Source: CAYRXM01 sp964428175 (GTDB lineage: Bacteria > Chloroflexota > Anaerolineae > JAFGEY01). From it: a stretch of DNA of 19,304 nt. The stretch's first letter is position 1; each line of letters starts with the position of its first letter. The notes beneath the pieces are model-generated. The model saw nothing but the letters and a program-made list of their open reading frames with translations, did no database searches and was not told where the DNA came from. The stretch covers positions 1-19,304 of the forward strand of contig CAYRXM010000094.1 of the NCBI GenBank assembly GCA_964428175.1, in the 5' to 3' direction. Made by a program: the position numbers and the translations under genes. Below are positions 1 through 7,803 of this stretch, in pieces.

Positions 1-13
1 TTGGCAACAATGA

Positions 14-289
14 TCTTGGAAAATCGGTTCTCCCCAAGATTTTGAGAAGATACCGGCAATTTTCAGCTTTACACAATCAGCAGCGCAAAACAGCGCCGTT
101 TGCCAGGCCTACCTCACCGCGCGCACGGACTATGAACGCGGCGCGTTCGAACGCAGCGCGTTCGAAACAGCCACACGCCAATATGCCCAATTTCTGAGCG
201 ATTACCCCGCCGATCCGCTCGCTCAACTTGTTCGGGATGAACACCCCGCCGCCTGGCTGGCCTGGATCGGGGCCGACTGGCAAGCGGGG
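14..289 (+). other. In-frame upstream extension of the TPR gene without a start codon
   Basis: The frame of the TPR gene is open from just after the TGA at 11-13. From about 77 it reads like the protein downstream, with YERGAFE and YAQFLSDYPADP matching the TPR-like style. No ATG, GTG or TTG occurs before 290. Positions 1-75 are more AT-rich and contain a 7-bp inverted repeat (ATCTTGG at 13-19, CCAAGAT at 34-40). Either a frameshift or junction lies near 60-95, possibly at the AAAA run at 87-90, or the 5' part of the gene was replaced by other DNA. Frame 3 is open upstream and would join after a single-base shift. Confidence 0.55.
134..163 (+). repeat. 15-bp tandem duplication inside the TPR coding frame
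   Basis: Positions 134-148 and 149-163 are two adjacent 15-mers that differ at one base (G140 versus A155). They encode ERGAF-ERSAF, so the duplication keeps the reading frame, which supports this stretch being translated. Confidence 0.8.
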
Positions 290-2020
290 TTGTACGCACA
301 GGCCTTGCAGCAAAGCCAGGCGTTGATCGCCGCCTACCCCGACAGCCGCGAGGCCACGCAGGCTCAAGCCCTCCTGCCCACACTCTACATCGACGCCGGG
401 CAGGCGTACCAGGCCAGCGGCGAATATGCGCAGGCAATCGAAATGTATGTTGCGGCCCAGGCCGGGCCGCTCATCTCAAGCGCCCACCTGGACTGGGGTG
501 ACGACCTGCTTGCGCAGCAGCGTTGGGGCGAAGCCTTGAAGCAGTACCGGGCCGCACTTGAACTCGACACCAGCGAGAGCGACGATCCGCCCGTCATACG
601 GCGGATCGTCGACGCCTACCTGGCCTGGGGCCGCTCGATCCGCAACCTCGGCGCTTATGGCGTCGCCATCGAGTTGATCAAATCGGCCGGCATTTCCCGG
701 CCCGAGTTTGATGCCTTTGTTCAAGAGACCTACCATCAATGGGCTGCCGCCGAGATCAAAACACATCGCTATGCTGCGGCCATCGACGTGTACCAGAGAC
801 AACTGCTCGATACGCCCGCCGATCAAGCTGACCCCATCCACGACGCAATCATCGCGGCCTATCGCCGCTGGGCGCAGTGGGCGCAGGAATTGCCGGATTA
901 CGAACAAGCACTTGCCGTCTACCAGGAGTTGATCCTGGCCTACCCCGAACACCCCACGGCCCAGGAAACATTGGCCCAACTGCCCCACCTGCGCTTCGAC
1001 TGGGCGCAGCACGCCCACCAGGCCGGCAATTGGGCAACCGCCGTCGTCCAATATGAGCTGTGCATCACCCAAACGCTGGACATCGAACTGGCCCGCCGGG
1101 CCATCGACGGCGCGGCTTGGACGCTTTACGATTGGGGACAGCACCTGTTCCGGCTTGGACAATATGAGCAAGCCATCGCCCAATACCAGCGCATCCTGGA
1201 CGACTACCCCCGGACGCCAATCGCCGGCGCTGTCTATACGGCGACTGCTGCTGCCTGTCACGATTGGGGAAACGATCTGCGCCGGGCCGGCGAATACGAG
1301 CAGGCGATCCTCAAGTACGAGTCGGCCCAAACGGCCTACCGGCAAGCTGCAGCGATCGGGGCCATCAGCGAAGCAGAGGCACAAACACTATTCGAAAATG
1401 AACAAGCGAATATTGCGTACACCTATATCGACTGGGGAAACTGGCTCAACAGGGAAGGCCTATATCTCGACGCGGTCAGGAAATTCGAATGGGTGCTGGC
1501 GGCAGGCCCGGACGAGGCAATCCGGGCCGAGGCGAACCGGGGATACCAGGCCGCGTTGCAAGGCATGGCACAACTGGAAGGTGTAGAAGGTCGGCAGCTT
1601 GTCGCCGACGCGGCACGCCTGATCTGCCAGGGGCAGCCGCCGGTATATCCGATCTATGGATTGAGCACCGGGCAGGAGCGCAAAATCGCCCTTGCCGGTG
1701 ACCTCGTCCTCCTTCCGGCCGGCCTTCAGGCGACCCGACCGGCCCACCTGTACTATGCCGGCTGCCTGATCGAGGGGGTGATCGAAATGCAGCGCTGCAC
1801 CTACAGCAACGATCACACCCTCGTCCACCAGCAGCTGTGGTGGAAAATCGTCGTCCGCGATGTCCAGACCGGCGACCCAATCGCCGAACAAACCTTTTAC
1901 GGTGGGCTGCCGCCACGCTGCCCGGAGCACCATTATTTCTACGAGTCCATCGCCTACCTGAACGGCTCGCCGCCGATCAACGACGAAATCGTAGTGTGGA
2001 TCAAAACTATCTTCAAATAG
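290..2020 (+). CDS. TPR-repeat protein with Cys-containing C-terminal domain, 5' end uncertain
   Basis: No enzyme function is recognised. Residues 1-430 (counted from the TTG at 290) are degenerate TPR-like helical repeats. A recurring pattern of D-W-G, then L, then G-x-Y-x-x-A-I-x-x-Y is seen at residues 68-86, 281-299, 325-343 and 381-399. TPR proteins normally act as protein-binding scaffolds. Residues 440-576 form a separate non-repeat domain with four cysteines (446, 492, 503, 544), a 'PIYGLS' stretch and a 'YGGLPPRCPE' stretch, which could be an exported ligand-binding domain. TTG 290 is the only ATG/GTG/TTG in the frame, yet repeat-like coding sequence continues upstream to about position 77, so the true N-terminus, possibly with a signal peptide, is missing or frameshifted. 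The gene ends at a strong terminator. It is certainly coding; the product name is generic. Confidence 0.8.
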   Translation: MYAQALQQSQALIAAYPDSREATQAQALLPTLYIDAGQAYQASGEYAQAIEMYVAAQAGPLISSAHLDWGDDLLAQQRWGEALKQYRAALELDTSESDDPPVIRRIVDAYLAWGRSIRNLGAYGVAIELIKSAGISRPEFDAFVQETYHQWAAAEIKTHRYAAAIDVYQRQLLDTPADQADPIHDAIIAAYRRWAQWAQELPDYEQALAVYQELILAYPEHPTAQETLAQLPHLRFDWAQHAHQAGNWATAVVQYELCITQTLDIELARRAIDGAAWTLYDWGQHLFRLGQYEQAIAQYQRILDDYPRTPIAGAVYTATAAACHDWGNDLRRAGEYEQAILKYESAQTAYRQAAAIGAISEAEAQTLFENEQANIAYTYIDWGNWLNREGLYLDAVRKFEWVLAAGPDEAIRAEANRGYQAALQGMAQLEGVEGRQLVADAARLICQGQPPVYPIYGLSTGQERKIALAGDLVLLPAGLQATRPAHLYYAGCLIEGVIEMQRCTYSNDHTLVHQQLWWKIVVRDVQTGDPIAEQTFYGGLPPRCPEHHYFYESIAYLNGSPPINDEIVVWIKTIFK

Positions 2021-2023
2021 TCC

Positions 2024-2058
2024 AAGAAACCAGGCTTTTGTCAAAAGCCTGGTTTCTT
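2024..2058. terminator. Bidirectional terminator between convergent genes
   Basis: The arm at 2024-2040 (AAGAAACCAGGCTTTTG) is the exact reverse complement of 2042-2058, with one T between. In practice the A/T-rich centre forms the loop. The hairpin starts 4 bp after the TPR stop and lies 5 bp beyond the 3' end of the converging aconitase-X gene. Both sides end in a T-rich flank (TTTCTTGT in the plus direction). Confidence 0.85.
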
Positions 2059-2062
2059 GTAT

Positions 2063-3304
2063 TCATTCCGCGCACCACCGCCCCGTCACCGCCGCTTCGA
2101 TGCACTGCTCCAGCGTTCCAAAGCGCACCTGTAACCCCGAATGCGACGGCGTGTAAAAAGCCATCTTGGCCGAGTTTGTCGCCATTGCCTTGAACCCCAA
2201 CTGTTCCACCGGTGCGACGACCATACACGTATCCGCGACCACTCGCCCGCCCGCCGCCTCGATCACTTGCACGGCCTGCGCCGCGCGCTCGCGCGTTGCC
2301 CGTGCTGTCGTCACCCATAGGGCCGTCGTCCCCTGCGGGGACGCATTGACCCGCTTCCCCTCGACCAACCGCGCCACCTGCGCCAGTTCATCCACAGAAG
2401 CATGCGGGCAGCCGATGCTGACCAAATCCACCTGCTCGACCGCACTGTTCAGCGCCGCATAACCCGCCGCCAAATCGTCAATAATGATTCGCCGTGCGTT
2501 TGAGGCAAGCATGTTCTGCATCCGCGCTTCCGGCGTTATCCCATCGATGTGATACAGCGCCACTGCCCCACTCGCCGCCATCGCCGCGCCCAGGCTCTTG
2601 AGCTGATCCGGCGTCGGCGGGACAACGACATCATCGAGGAAAAAGTAGGGCGCGCCGTCGCGCACCTGCCGCCCTACCAGATAGCCCAACGCACTCCAAT
2701 CCGCAACCGAATCGAGTGTGCAGCGCACCCGGACGTGACAGCGTGCCACCCGGTTTGGGTCCAGGTGCAATCCATACGCCGCCGTGTAGCCGCAAATCGC
2801 CGCCGAAAGCGCGCTGGGGCCGCCTTCGCGGTTGGTGCGCGCGCCCAGCACCGAGTTGGCAAAACTCACCGCCGACGACTCGGCCCAGGCAATGTGATCG
2901 CCCCAAGCGGGCTGGTTTCCAACCAGGTACGGCGTGCAGGTGCAGGTCGGATCGATGCCCATCGCCGTGTAGGCTGCGATCACCGCCTGCTGCTGCCGTG
3001 CAAAATCGGCGGAAAAGCCCAGGCGCTCCCACTGCTTCATGTCGATCCCCGCCGGGTTGAGCGTCGTCGGCACGCGCACCTGAGCCCCTTGATCGGCCCA
3101 CTCGCGCAAAAAGTCGAGGCCCGCCTCGCCGAGATTTTTATAGCTCACCCCGGCTACCTGCACACTGCTCACCGGAACCAATCGTTTCGCACCGTAAATC
3201 TTGCCCAGGGCAACCACGATCTCCATCGCCCGCCGCACGGCGATCCCCTGCTCGCCATCGAACATGGCCCGTTCTTTTGCCGAGAGGTACAATTCATCCG
3301 CCAT
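2063..3304 (-). CDS. Aconitase X large (catalytic) subunit, stand-alone
   Basis: The 413-residue protein belongs to the aconitase-X (AcnX, formerly DUF521) family. Known members are hydro-lyases: mevalonate-5-phosphate dehydratase in archaea, or cis-3-hydroxy-L-proline dehydratase in bacteria. Both use an Fe-S or metal site. Family hallmarks visible here are CTCTPYL (121-127), the block ESSAVSFANSVLGARTNREG (142-161), GCPHAS (298-303), DTCMV (359-363) and TNSAKMAFYTPS (377-388). The cysteines at 121, 123, 299 and 360 are candidate cluster ligands. ATG 3304 is chosen because GGAGGA sits 7 bases upstream; the longer TTG start at 3334 would swallow that site. Two-subunit AcnX enzymes have an adjacent small subunit of about 130 residues. 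None is visible in this window. The substrate cannot be told from sequence. Confidence 0.9.
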   Translation of the reverse strand: MADELYLSAKERAMFDGEQGIAVRRAMEIVVALGKIYGAKRLVPVSSVQVAGVSYKNLGEAGLDFLREWADQGAQVRVPTTLNPAGIDMKQWERLGFSADFARQQQAVIAAYTAMGIDPTCTCTPYLVGNQPAWGDHIAWAESSAVSFANSVLGARTNREGGPSALSAAICGYTAAYGLHLDPNRVARCHVRVRCTLDSVADWSALGYLVGRQVRDGAPYFFLDDVVVPPTPDQLKSLGAAMAASGAVALYHIDGITPEARMQNMLASNARRIIIDDLAAGYAALNSAVEQVDLVSIGCPHASVDELAQVARLVEGKRVNASPQGTTALWVTTARATRERAAQAVQVIEAAGGRVVADTCMVVAPVEQLGFKAMATNSAKMAFYTPSHSGLQVRFGTLEQCIEAAVTGRWCAE

Positions 3305-3311
3305 TGCCAGT

Positions 3312-3317
3312 TCCTCC
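3312..3317 (-). promoter_or_regulatory. Ribosome binding site fixing the aconitase-X start
   Basis: GGAGGA on the minus strand lies 7 nt before ATG 3304. It decides for this start over the in-frame TTG at 3334 and GTG at 3319. Confidence 0.8.
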
Positions 3318-3376
3318 ACTGATATAGAAACCAATGCGTGTTACCCCGCCCCGTCTTGGGATGCCTCGCCCCTGCT

Positions 3377-3404
3377 AGTTTACCTCCCCGCCCGCAAAAG
3401 TCAA
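3377..3404 (-). promoter_or_regulatory. Putative sigma-70 promoter for aconitase X
   Basis: On the minus strand a -35 box TTGACT (3399-3404) is followed after 16 bp by TAAACT (3377-3382). The predicted leader to ATG 3304 is about 65 nt. It is back-to-back with the rmd promoter, 8 bp away. Confidence 0.55.
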
Positions 3405-3412
3405 GCCCGGTT

Positions 3413-3440
3413 TTGCTCCTGTCTCGAATTCGGGTATAAT
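3413..3440 (+). promoter_or_regulatory. Putative sigma-70 promoter of the rmd-gmd-tatD operon
   Basis: A perfect -10 box TATAAT at 3435-3440 is preceded by a weak -35 box TTGCTC at 3413-3418, with a 16-bp spacer. The leader to ATG 3481 is about 35 nt. Confidence 0.6.
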
Positions 3441-3480
3441 GCCCGCATCCGATTCAATCCTCCACAGCAAAGGACGCGCG

Positions 3481-4452
3481 ATGAAAGCACTGATCACCGG
3501 CCTCAACGGTTTTGTCGGCAGCCACCTCGCCGAATACCTGCTCGCTCACACGGACTGGCGCGTCGCGGGCACCGTCTACGGCCCGACGCGCAGCATCGAT
3601 CCGCTGCGCGATCGACTGGAGCTTTACCCCGGCGAACTGTCGCGCCTGGACACGGTCGAAACGCTGCTCGATCAGGCCCGACCTGATGTCATTTTTCACC
3701 TGGCGGCAATGGCTGTCGCCGGGCAGTCGTGGCGCGATCCGGCCGGCACGATCGCGCTCAACCTGACCATGCAGACCCACATCCTGCAGGCCGTGGTCAA
3801 CCTCGGCCTGCGCTGCCGGGTGATCTGCGTCTGCTCCAGCGAAGAGTACGGCGCGGTCTCGCCGGACGACCTGCCGGTCGACGAGGACACGCCGTTCCGT
3901 CCCAACAACCCCTACGCGGTGAGCAAGGTTGCCCAGGACATGCTGGGCCTGCAATACCACCTCAGCCACGGCGTCGACACGGTGCGCGTGCGCCCATTCA
4001 ATCACATCGGGCCGCGCCAGAGCCGGGGTTTCGTCGTGCCCGATTTTGCCTCCCAGATCGCTCGAATTGAGGATGGCCAGCAGCCGCCCTCGATTCGAGT
4101 CGGCAACCTGGAGGCGCAGCGCGATTTCACCGACGTGCGCGATGTCGTTCGCGCCTACCACCTGCTGGCCGCACACGGCCAACCGGGCGAGGCTTACAAC
4201 GTCGGATCGGGGCAGGCGCACGCCGTTCAAGAGATATTGGACTATTTCATCGCCCACAGCAGCGCCGCCATCCAGGTCGAACCCGATCCGGAACGCATGC
4301 GCCCCAGCGACACGCCGCTGGTGGTCTGCGATTACCGCAAACTGAACGCCCGCACCGGCTGGACGCCGGCGATTCCCTTCCAGCAAAGCCTCTCGGACGT
4401 GCTCGACGATTGGCGCGCCGAGGTCAAAAATACACCGAGGAGTAACCTATGA
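3481..4452 (+). CDS. rmd: GDP-6-deoxy-D-mannose reductase-like NAD(P)-dependent sugar reductase
   Basis: The 323-residue extended short-chain dehydrogenase/reductase is expected to reduce the 4-keto group of GDP-4-dehydro-6-deoxy-D-mannose, giving GDP-D-rhamnose in the cytoplasm. The Rossmann motif GLNGFVG is at 7-13, the active-site CSSEEYG at 118-124, and the catalytic YAVSK at 145-149. RPFNHIGPRQ (171-180) and RDFTDVRD (214-221) are typical of this branch. The start is ATG 3481, with AAAGGACG just upstream; an upstream ATG at 3439 would lie on the -10 box. The stop TGA overlaps the gmd ATG by 4 bp, so the two genes are translationally coupled, and Gmd would supply the substrate. A related 4-reductase making GDP-6-deoxy-talose or another sugar is possible, but the EEYG motif and the gmd partner favour Rmd. 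Confidence 0.87.
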   Translation: MKALITGLNGFVGSHLAEYLLAHTDWRVAGTVYGPTRSIDPLRDRLELYPGELSRLDTVETLLDQARPDVIFHLAAMAVAGQSWRDPAGTIALNLTMQTHILQAVVNLGLRCRVICVCSSEEYGAVSPDDLPVDEDTPFRPNNPYAVSKVAQDMLGLQYHLSHGVDTVRVRPFNHIGPRQSRGFVVPDFASQIARIEDGQQPPSIRVGNLEAQRDFTDVRDVVRAYHLLAAHGQPGEAYNVGSGQAHAVQEILDYFIAHSSAAIQVEPDPERMRPSDTPLVVCDYRKLNARTGWTPAIPFQQSLSDVLDDWRAEVKNTPRSNL

Positions 4453-5426
4453 CTACCGCACTGATTACCGGCATCACCGGCCAGGATGGCTCATACCTGG
4501 CCGAATTTTTGCTCGAAAAAGGCTACACTGTGGTCGGCATGGTCCGCCGCAGCAGCACGGTCAACTTTCAGCGCATCGAGCACATCCAGGACGAGATCAT
4601 CCTGGTTCCTGGCGACCTGCTCGATCAGATGTCGCTGGTCGACACGCTGCGCGAACACCAGCCGCGCGAGGTCTACAACCTGGCCGCGCAATCTTTTGTG
4701 CCCACTTCGTGGAAACAGCCCGTGTTCACTGGCGAAGCGACCGCCCTCGGCGTGACGCGGGTGCTGGAAGCGATCCGCATGGTCGACCCGACTATTCGTT
4801 TCTATCAAGCCTCTTCTTCGGAAATGTTTGGCAAAGTGCGCCAAGTGCCGCAAAGCGAAAACACGCCCTTTTACCCGCGCTCACCCTACGGCGTGGCCAA
4901 AGTCTACGGCCACTGGATCACCATCAACTATCGCGAAAGCTATAACCTGTTTGCCTGCTCGGGCATCCTGTTCAACCACGAAAGCCCGCGCCGAGGCCTG
5001 GAATTTGTAACCCGCAAAGTGACCCACGGCGTGGCGCGGATCAAGCTCGGTCTGCAAAACGACCTGCACCTGGGCAACCTGGACTCGCGCCGCGACTGGG
5101 GCTTTGCCGGCGATTACGTGCGCGCCATGTGGTTGATGCTCCAGCAAGATCACCCCGACGATTACGTGGTCGGCACGGGCGAAACGCATGCCGTGCGCGA
5201 GCTGTGCCAGGTGGCCTTTGCACACGCCGGCCTCGACTGGGAAAAATACGTCGTCGTCGATCCCCAGTTCTACCGCCCGGCCGAAGTCGATCTGTTGATC
5301 AGCGATCCGGCCAAGGCCAGGCAAAAACTGGGCTGGCAGCCGCAGGTCAGTTTCCGGCAGTTGATTGAAATGATGGTCGATGCCGACCTGGAACTGTTGA
5401 AACGAGAAAACGGCCTCGATGGCTGA
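4449..5426 (+). CDS. gmd: GDP-mannose 4,6-dehydratase
   Basis: This 325-residue enzyme converts GDP-D-mannose to GDP-4-dehydro-6-deoxy-D-mannose, the common precursor of GDP-rhamnose and GDP-fucose. Visible hallmarks are GITGQDG (8-14), the NADP-binding RRSST (34-38), SSSEMFG (122-128) with catalytic Glu125, YGVAK (147-151), LFNHESPRRG (174-183), RRDWGFAGDY (214-223) and RPAEVD (276-281). The length is usual for the family. GAGGAG lies upstream of the ATG, inside the end of rmd. The 3' end overlaps the next gene by 8 bp. The following reductase step is most likely done by the upstream Rmd. Confidence 0.96.
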   Translation: MTTALITGITGQDGSYLAEFLLEKGYTVVGMVRRSSTVNFQRIEHIQDEIILVPGDLLDQMSLVDTLREHQPREVYNLAAQSFVPTSWKQPVFTGEATALGVTRVLEAIRMVDPTIRFYQASSSEMFGKVRQVPQSENTPFYPRSPYGVAKVYGHWITINYRESYNLFACSGILFNHESPRRGLEFVTRKVTHGVARIKLGLQNDLHLGNLDSRRDWGFAGDYVRAMWLMLQQDHPDDYVVGTGETHAVRELCQVAFAHAGLDWEKYVVVDPQFYRPAEVDLLISDPAKARQKLGWQPQVSFRQLIEMMVDADLELLKRENGLDG

Positions 5427-6228
5427 ACTGATCGACACCCACGCCCACCTCGACCACCCCAAATTCGACCACGACCGCGAGGCGGTCATCCAACGCGCGC
5501 TTGACGCCGGTGTGGGCACGATCATCACCGTCGGCGCGGACCTGGCCTCCAGCCGGGCGAGCATCGCGCTGGCCGAAAGCCATACGGGGATTTTTGCCAC
5601 CGTCGGCGCGCACCCGCACGACGCCAAAATGGTCAGCCTCGCCGATCTGGACGAACTGCGCCGGTTGGCGGCACATCCCACGGTGGTCGCCATCGGCGAA
5701 ATGGGGCTGGATTACTATTGGGATCATTCGCCGCACGAGGTGCAAAAAGAGGTGCTTGAGGCTCAGTTGGGGATTGCAGTTGAGGTAGGCAAGCCGGTGG
5801 TAATTCACATCCGCGACAAAAAAGGACAGCGCAGCGCCTACGAGGATGCGCTGTCCATCCTGGACAAATGGGCGGACGAACTGCCCGCCGGGCGCGTCGG
5901 TGTGCTGCACTGCTTTTCCGGCGATCCGGACGCAGCGCAACGGGCGCTCGCGCTGGGCTTTTACCTCGGCATCGACGGGCCGGTCACCTACCCCAACGCC
6001 GCCGGGCTGCGCGAGGTCGCCGCCCAGATTCCCCTGGATCGCCTGCTGCTGGAAACCGACTGCCCCTATCTGACGCCGCAGTTCCGGCGCGGCAAGCGCA
6101 ACGAACCGGCCTACCTGGGACAAATCGCGGGGGCAGTTGCGCAAGCGGTAGGGGTTTCAGTGGAACGGGTGGCGCAGGCGACGACGGAAAATGCGCGCCG
6201 CTTGTTCACCTTGGCGATTGACGCCTGA
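5419..6228 (+). CDS. tatD: TatD-family metal-dependent deoxyribonuclease/hydrolase
   Basis: The 269-residue amidohydrolase-fold protein is predicted to be a divalent-metal-dependent DNase (3'-5' exonuclease) of the TatD/YcfH family. The metal ligands are all present: His8 and His10 in DTHAHLD, Glu94 in GEMGLDYYW, His130 in VIHIRD, His164 in HCFSGD and Asp214 in ETDCPYL. The start codon lies within the last codons of gmd (8-bp overlap), so it is the third gene of the operon despite having no evident link to sugar nucleotides. The stop is 4 bp from the 3' end of the converging FGGY kinase, leaving no room for a separate terminator. Confidence 0.93.
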   Translation: MAELIDTHAHLDHPKFDHDREAVIQRALDAGVGTIITVGADLASSRASIALAESHTGIFATVGAHPHDAKMVSLADLDELRRLAAHPTVVAIGEMGLDYYWDHSPHEVQKEVLEAQLGIAVEVGKPVVIHIRDKKGQRSAYEDALSILDKWADELPAGRVGVLHCFSGDPDAAQRALALGFYLGIDGPVTYPNAAGLREVAAQIPLDRLLLETDCPYLTPQFRRGKRNEPAYLGQIAGAVAQAVGVSVERVAQATTENARRLFTLAIDA

Positions 6229-6232
6229 TGCA

Positions 6233-7792
6233 TCACCTGGGCGGATAGCCAGTGATATCGCGAATGTCCTGGTAAAAAGAGCGCAGTTTCTTGTACATTT
6301 GCCGGTACACGCGTTGGTACAGCCCGTCATAAATCTCTCGCGCGCGCGGGTTGGGTTCAAAAACCTCGCCCGTGCGCGTCATCTCGCGGGCGGCAGTGGC
6401 AAAATCGGGGTGCAGTTTGAGGCCAACCGCCGCGTCCATCGCCGCGCCCAGCCCCGACACTTCGTAGGTGTGCGGGCGCATCGTCGGCAGGCCGAAAACG
6501 TCGGCGGTGATTTGCATCGCCGCCCGGCTCTGCGATCCTCCGCCGGCCACGCGAATTTCGCTGATCGACACGCCGGAGCGCCGGCTCGTCCGCTCGGCGC
6601 CCTCGCGCAGGGCGTAGGCCAGCCCTTCGATGATTGCCCGGTAGACGTGGGCGCGCGTATGCACGTCGCCAAAGCCGATCATCGCTCCCTTGGCTTCTGG
6701 CCCCGGCACCCTCAGCCCCGGCGACCAGTACGGCTGCAAGATCAACCCCATCGACCCCGGTGGCACCTGGCTGATCAAATCGTCGAACAAGAACTCGGGA
6801 TCGACGCCCAGTTCCATCGCCCGCTGGCGCTCCTCCAGGCCGAATTCCTGCTTGAACCAGCTTACCATCCAAAAGCCACGATAAATCTGGATTTCCAGGC
6901 TGTACGCGCCCGGCACGGCGCTCGGATACGGCGGGATCAGCGGGATCACCTCGACGTATTTCTGGTGCGTGGTGTTGATCGTCGCCGCCGTGCCATAGCT
7001 CAGGCAGCCCATGTGCGGCTCGACGCAGCCGCAGCCCAACACCTCGCAGGCTTTGTCGGCCGCCGCAGCGATCAGCGGCAAGCCGGCCGGAATGCCGGTT
7101 TCTTCGGACGCCTGCGGGGTAATCTCGCCCAGAGTCTCGGTGGGCGGGATCAACTGCGGCAGTATGCGCGGCTTGATGGCCGGAATGGCCTGCCATTTCC
7201 AGTCCCCGCCCTTACACCAGGTCAGATTTTTATAGTCAAAGGGCACAAAACCGACCTGGCAGCTCGTCGAATCGACAAACCGCCCCACCAGCCGGTAGGT
7301 TAAATAGCCGGACATGAACAGGAATTTGTGTGTCTGCTCCCACAGCCGGGGCTGGTGACGGGCGATCCAGTTGGCCTGCGCCCCGCCTTGAAGATAAGCC
7401 ACCGTCTCGGTCATCCCAATCAACTTGAAAGCCAGCCCCCACGCCCCGCCGACCGGCTTGACCCCTTCGGCGCGGCGCTGATCGAGCCACACGATCGCCG
7501 GGCGCAGCGGCTTGCCCGACTTGTCGACGTTGACCACGGTGTTGCGCATCGTGGTCAGGGCAACACCGGCAATCGACGCTTTGGGCACCTCGGTTTCCTG
7601 CCACAACTGCTGGCACGCTTCACACAGCTTTTGCCAGTAATACTCCGGGTCCTGCTCGGCCAGACCCGGCTGAGGCGAGACATAGGGCACCAGTTGAACC
7701 TGGCTTTTGGCTACCAGGTTGCCTTTGAGGTCGAAAATCATCGCCCGCACGCTCTGCGTGCCCTGATCGATGGCCAGAATGTGATCTTGCAT
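6233..7792 (-). CDS. FGGY-family carbohydrate kinase, substrate unassigned
   Basis: The 519-residue ASKHA-fold kinase is predicted to phosphorylate a sugar or polyol with ATP in the cytoplasm. Motifs are the first phosphate loop AIDQGTQSVRA (7-17), WLDQRR (102-107), the putative catalytic base Asp246 in AAADKACE, the second phosphate loop SYGTAATINTT (265-275) and the adenosine motif AGGGSQSRA (416-424). The N-terminal text resembles the YgcE-like subgroup more than glycerol kinase or xylulokinase, from memory only. ATG 7792 is chosen because GAGGAA lies 7 nt upstream, overlapping the stop of the acetyltransferase gene. The two genes are 11 bp apart and co-transcribed. No sugar transporter or isomerase is nearby to suggest the substrate. 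Confidence 0.9.
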   Translation of the reverse strand: MQDHILAIDQGTQSVRAMIFDLKGNLVAKSQVQLVPYVSPQPGLAEQDPEYYWQKLCEACQQLWQETEVPKASIAGVALTTMRNTVVNVDKSGKPLRPAIVWLDQRRAEGVKPVGGAWGLAFKLIGMTETVAYLQGGAQANWIARHQPRLWEQTHKFLFMSGYLTYRLVGRFVDSTSCQVGFVPFDYKNLTWCKGGDWKWQAIPAIKPRILPQLIPPTETLGEITPQASEETGIPAGLPLIAAAADKACEVLGCGCVEPHMGCLSYGTAATINTTHQKYVEVIPLIPPYPSAVPGAYSLEIQIYRGFWMVSWFKQEFGLEERQRAMELGVDPEFLFDDLISQVPPGSMGLILQPYWSPGLRVPGPEAKGAMIGFGDVHTRAHVYRAIIEGLAYALREGAERTSRRSGVSISEIRVAGGGSQSRAAMQITADVFGLPTMRPHTYEVSGLGAAMDAAVGLKLHPDFATAAREMTRTGEVFEPNPRAREIYDGLYQRVYRQMYKKLRSFYQDIRDITGYPPR

Positions 7793-7803
7793 CGTACAAT
7801 TCC

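Noticed and set aside
13..40. ATCTTGG/CCAAGAT inverted repeat as an insertion-sequence end
   Set aside because: Only 7 bp long, with no transposase and no target duplication visible; kept only as a note in the upstream-extension entry.
476..1384. 302-codon minus-strand ORF opposite the TPR gene
   Set aside because: Antisense shadow of a repetitive GC-rich coding frame; no ribosome binding site and no recognisable domain.
6191..7303. 370-codon plus-strand ORF opposite the FGGY kinase
   Set aside because: It is antisense to a clear kinase with all motifs, has Arg/His/Pro-rich composition typical of shadow frames, and matches no family.
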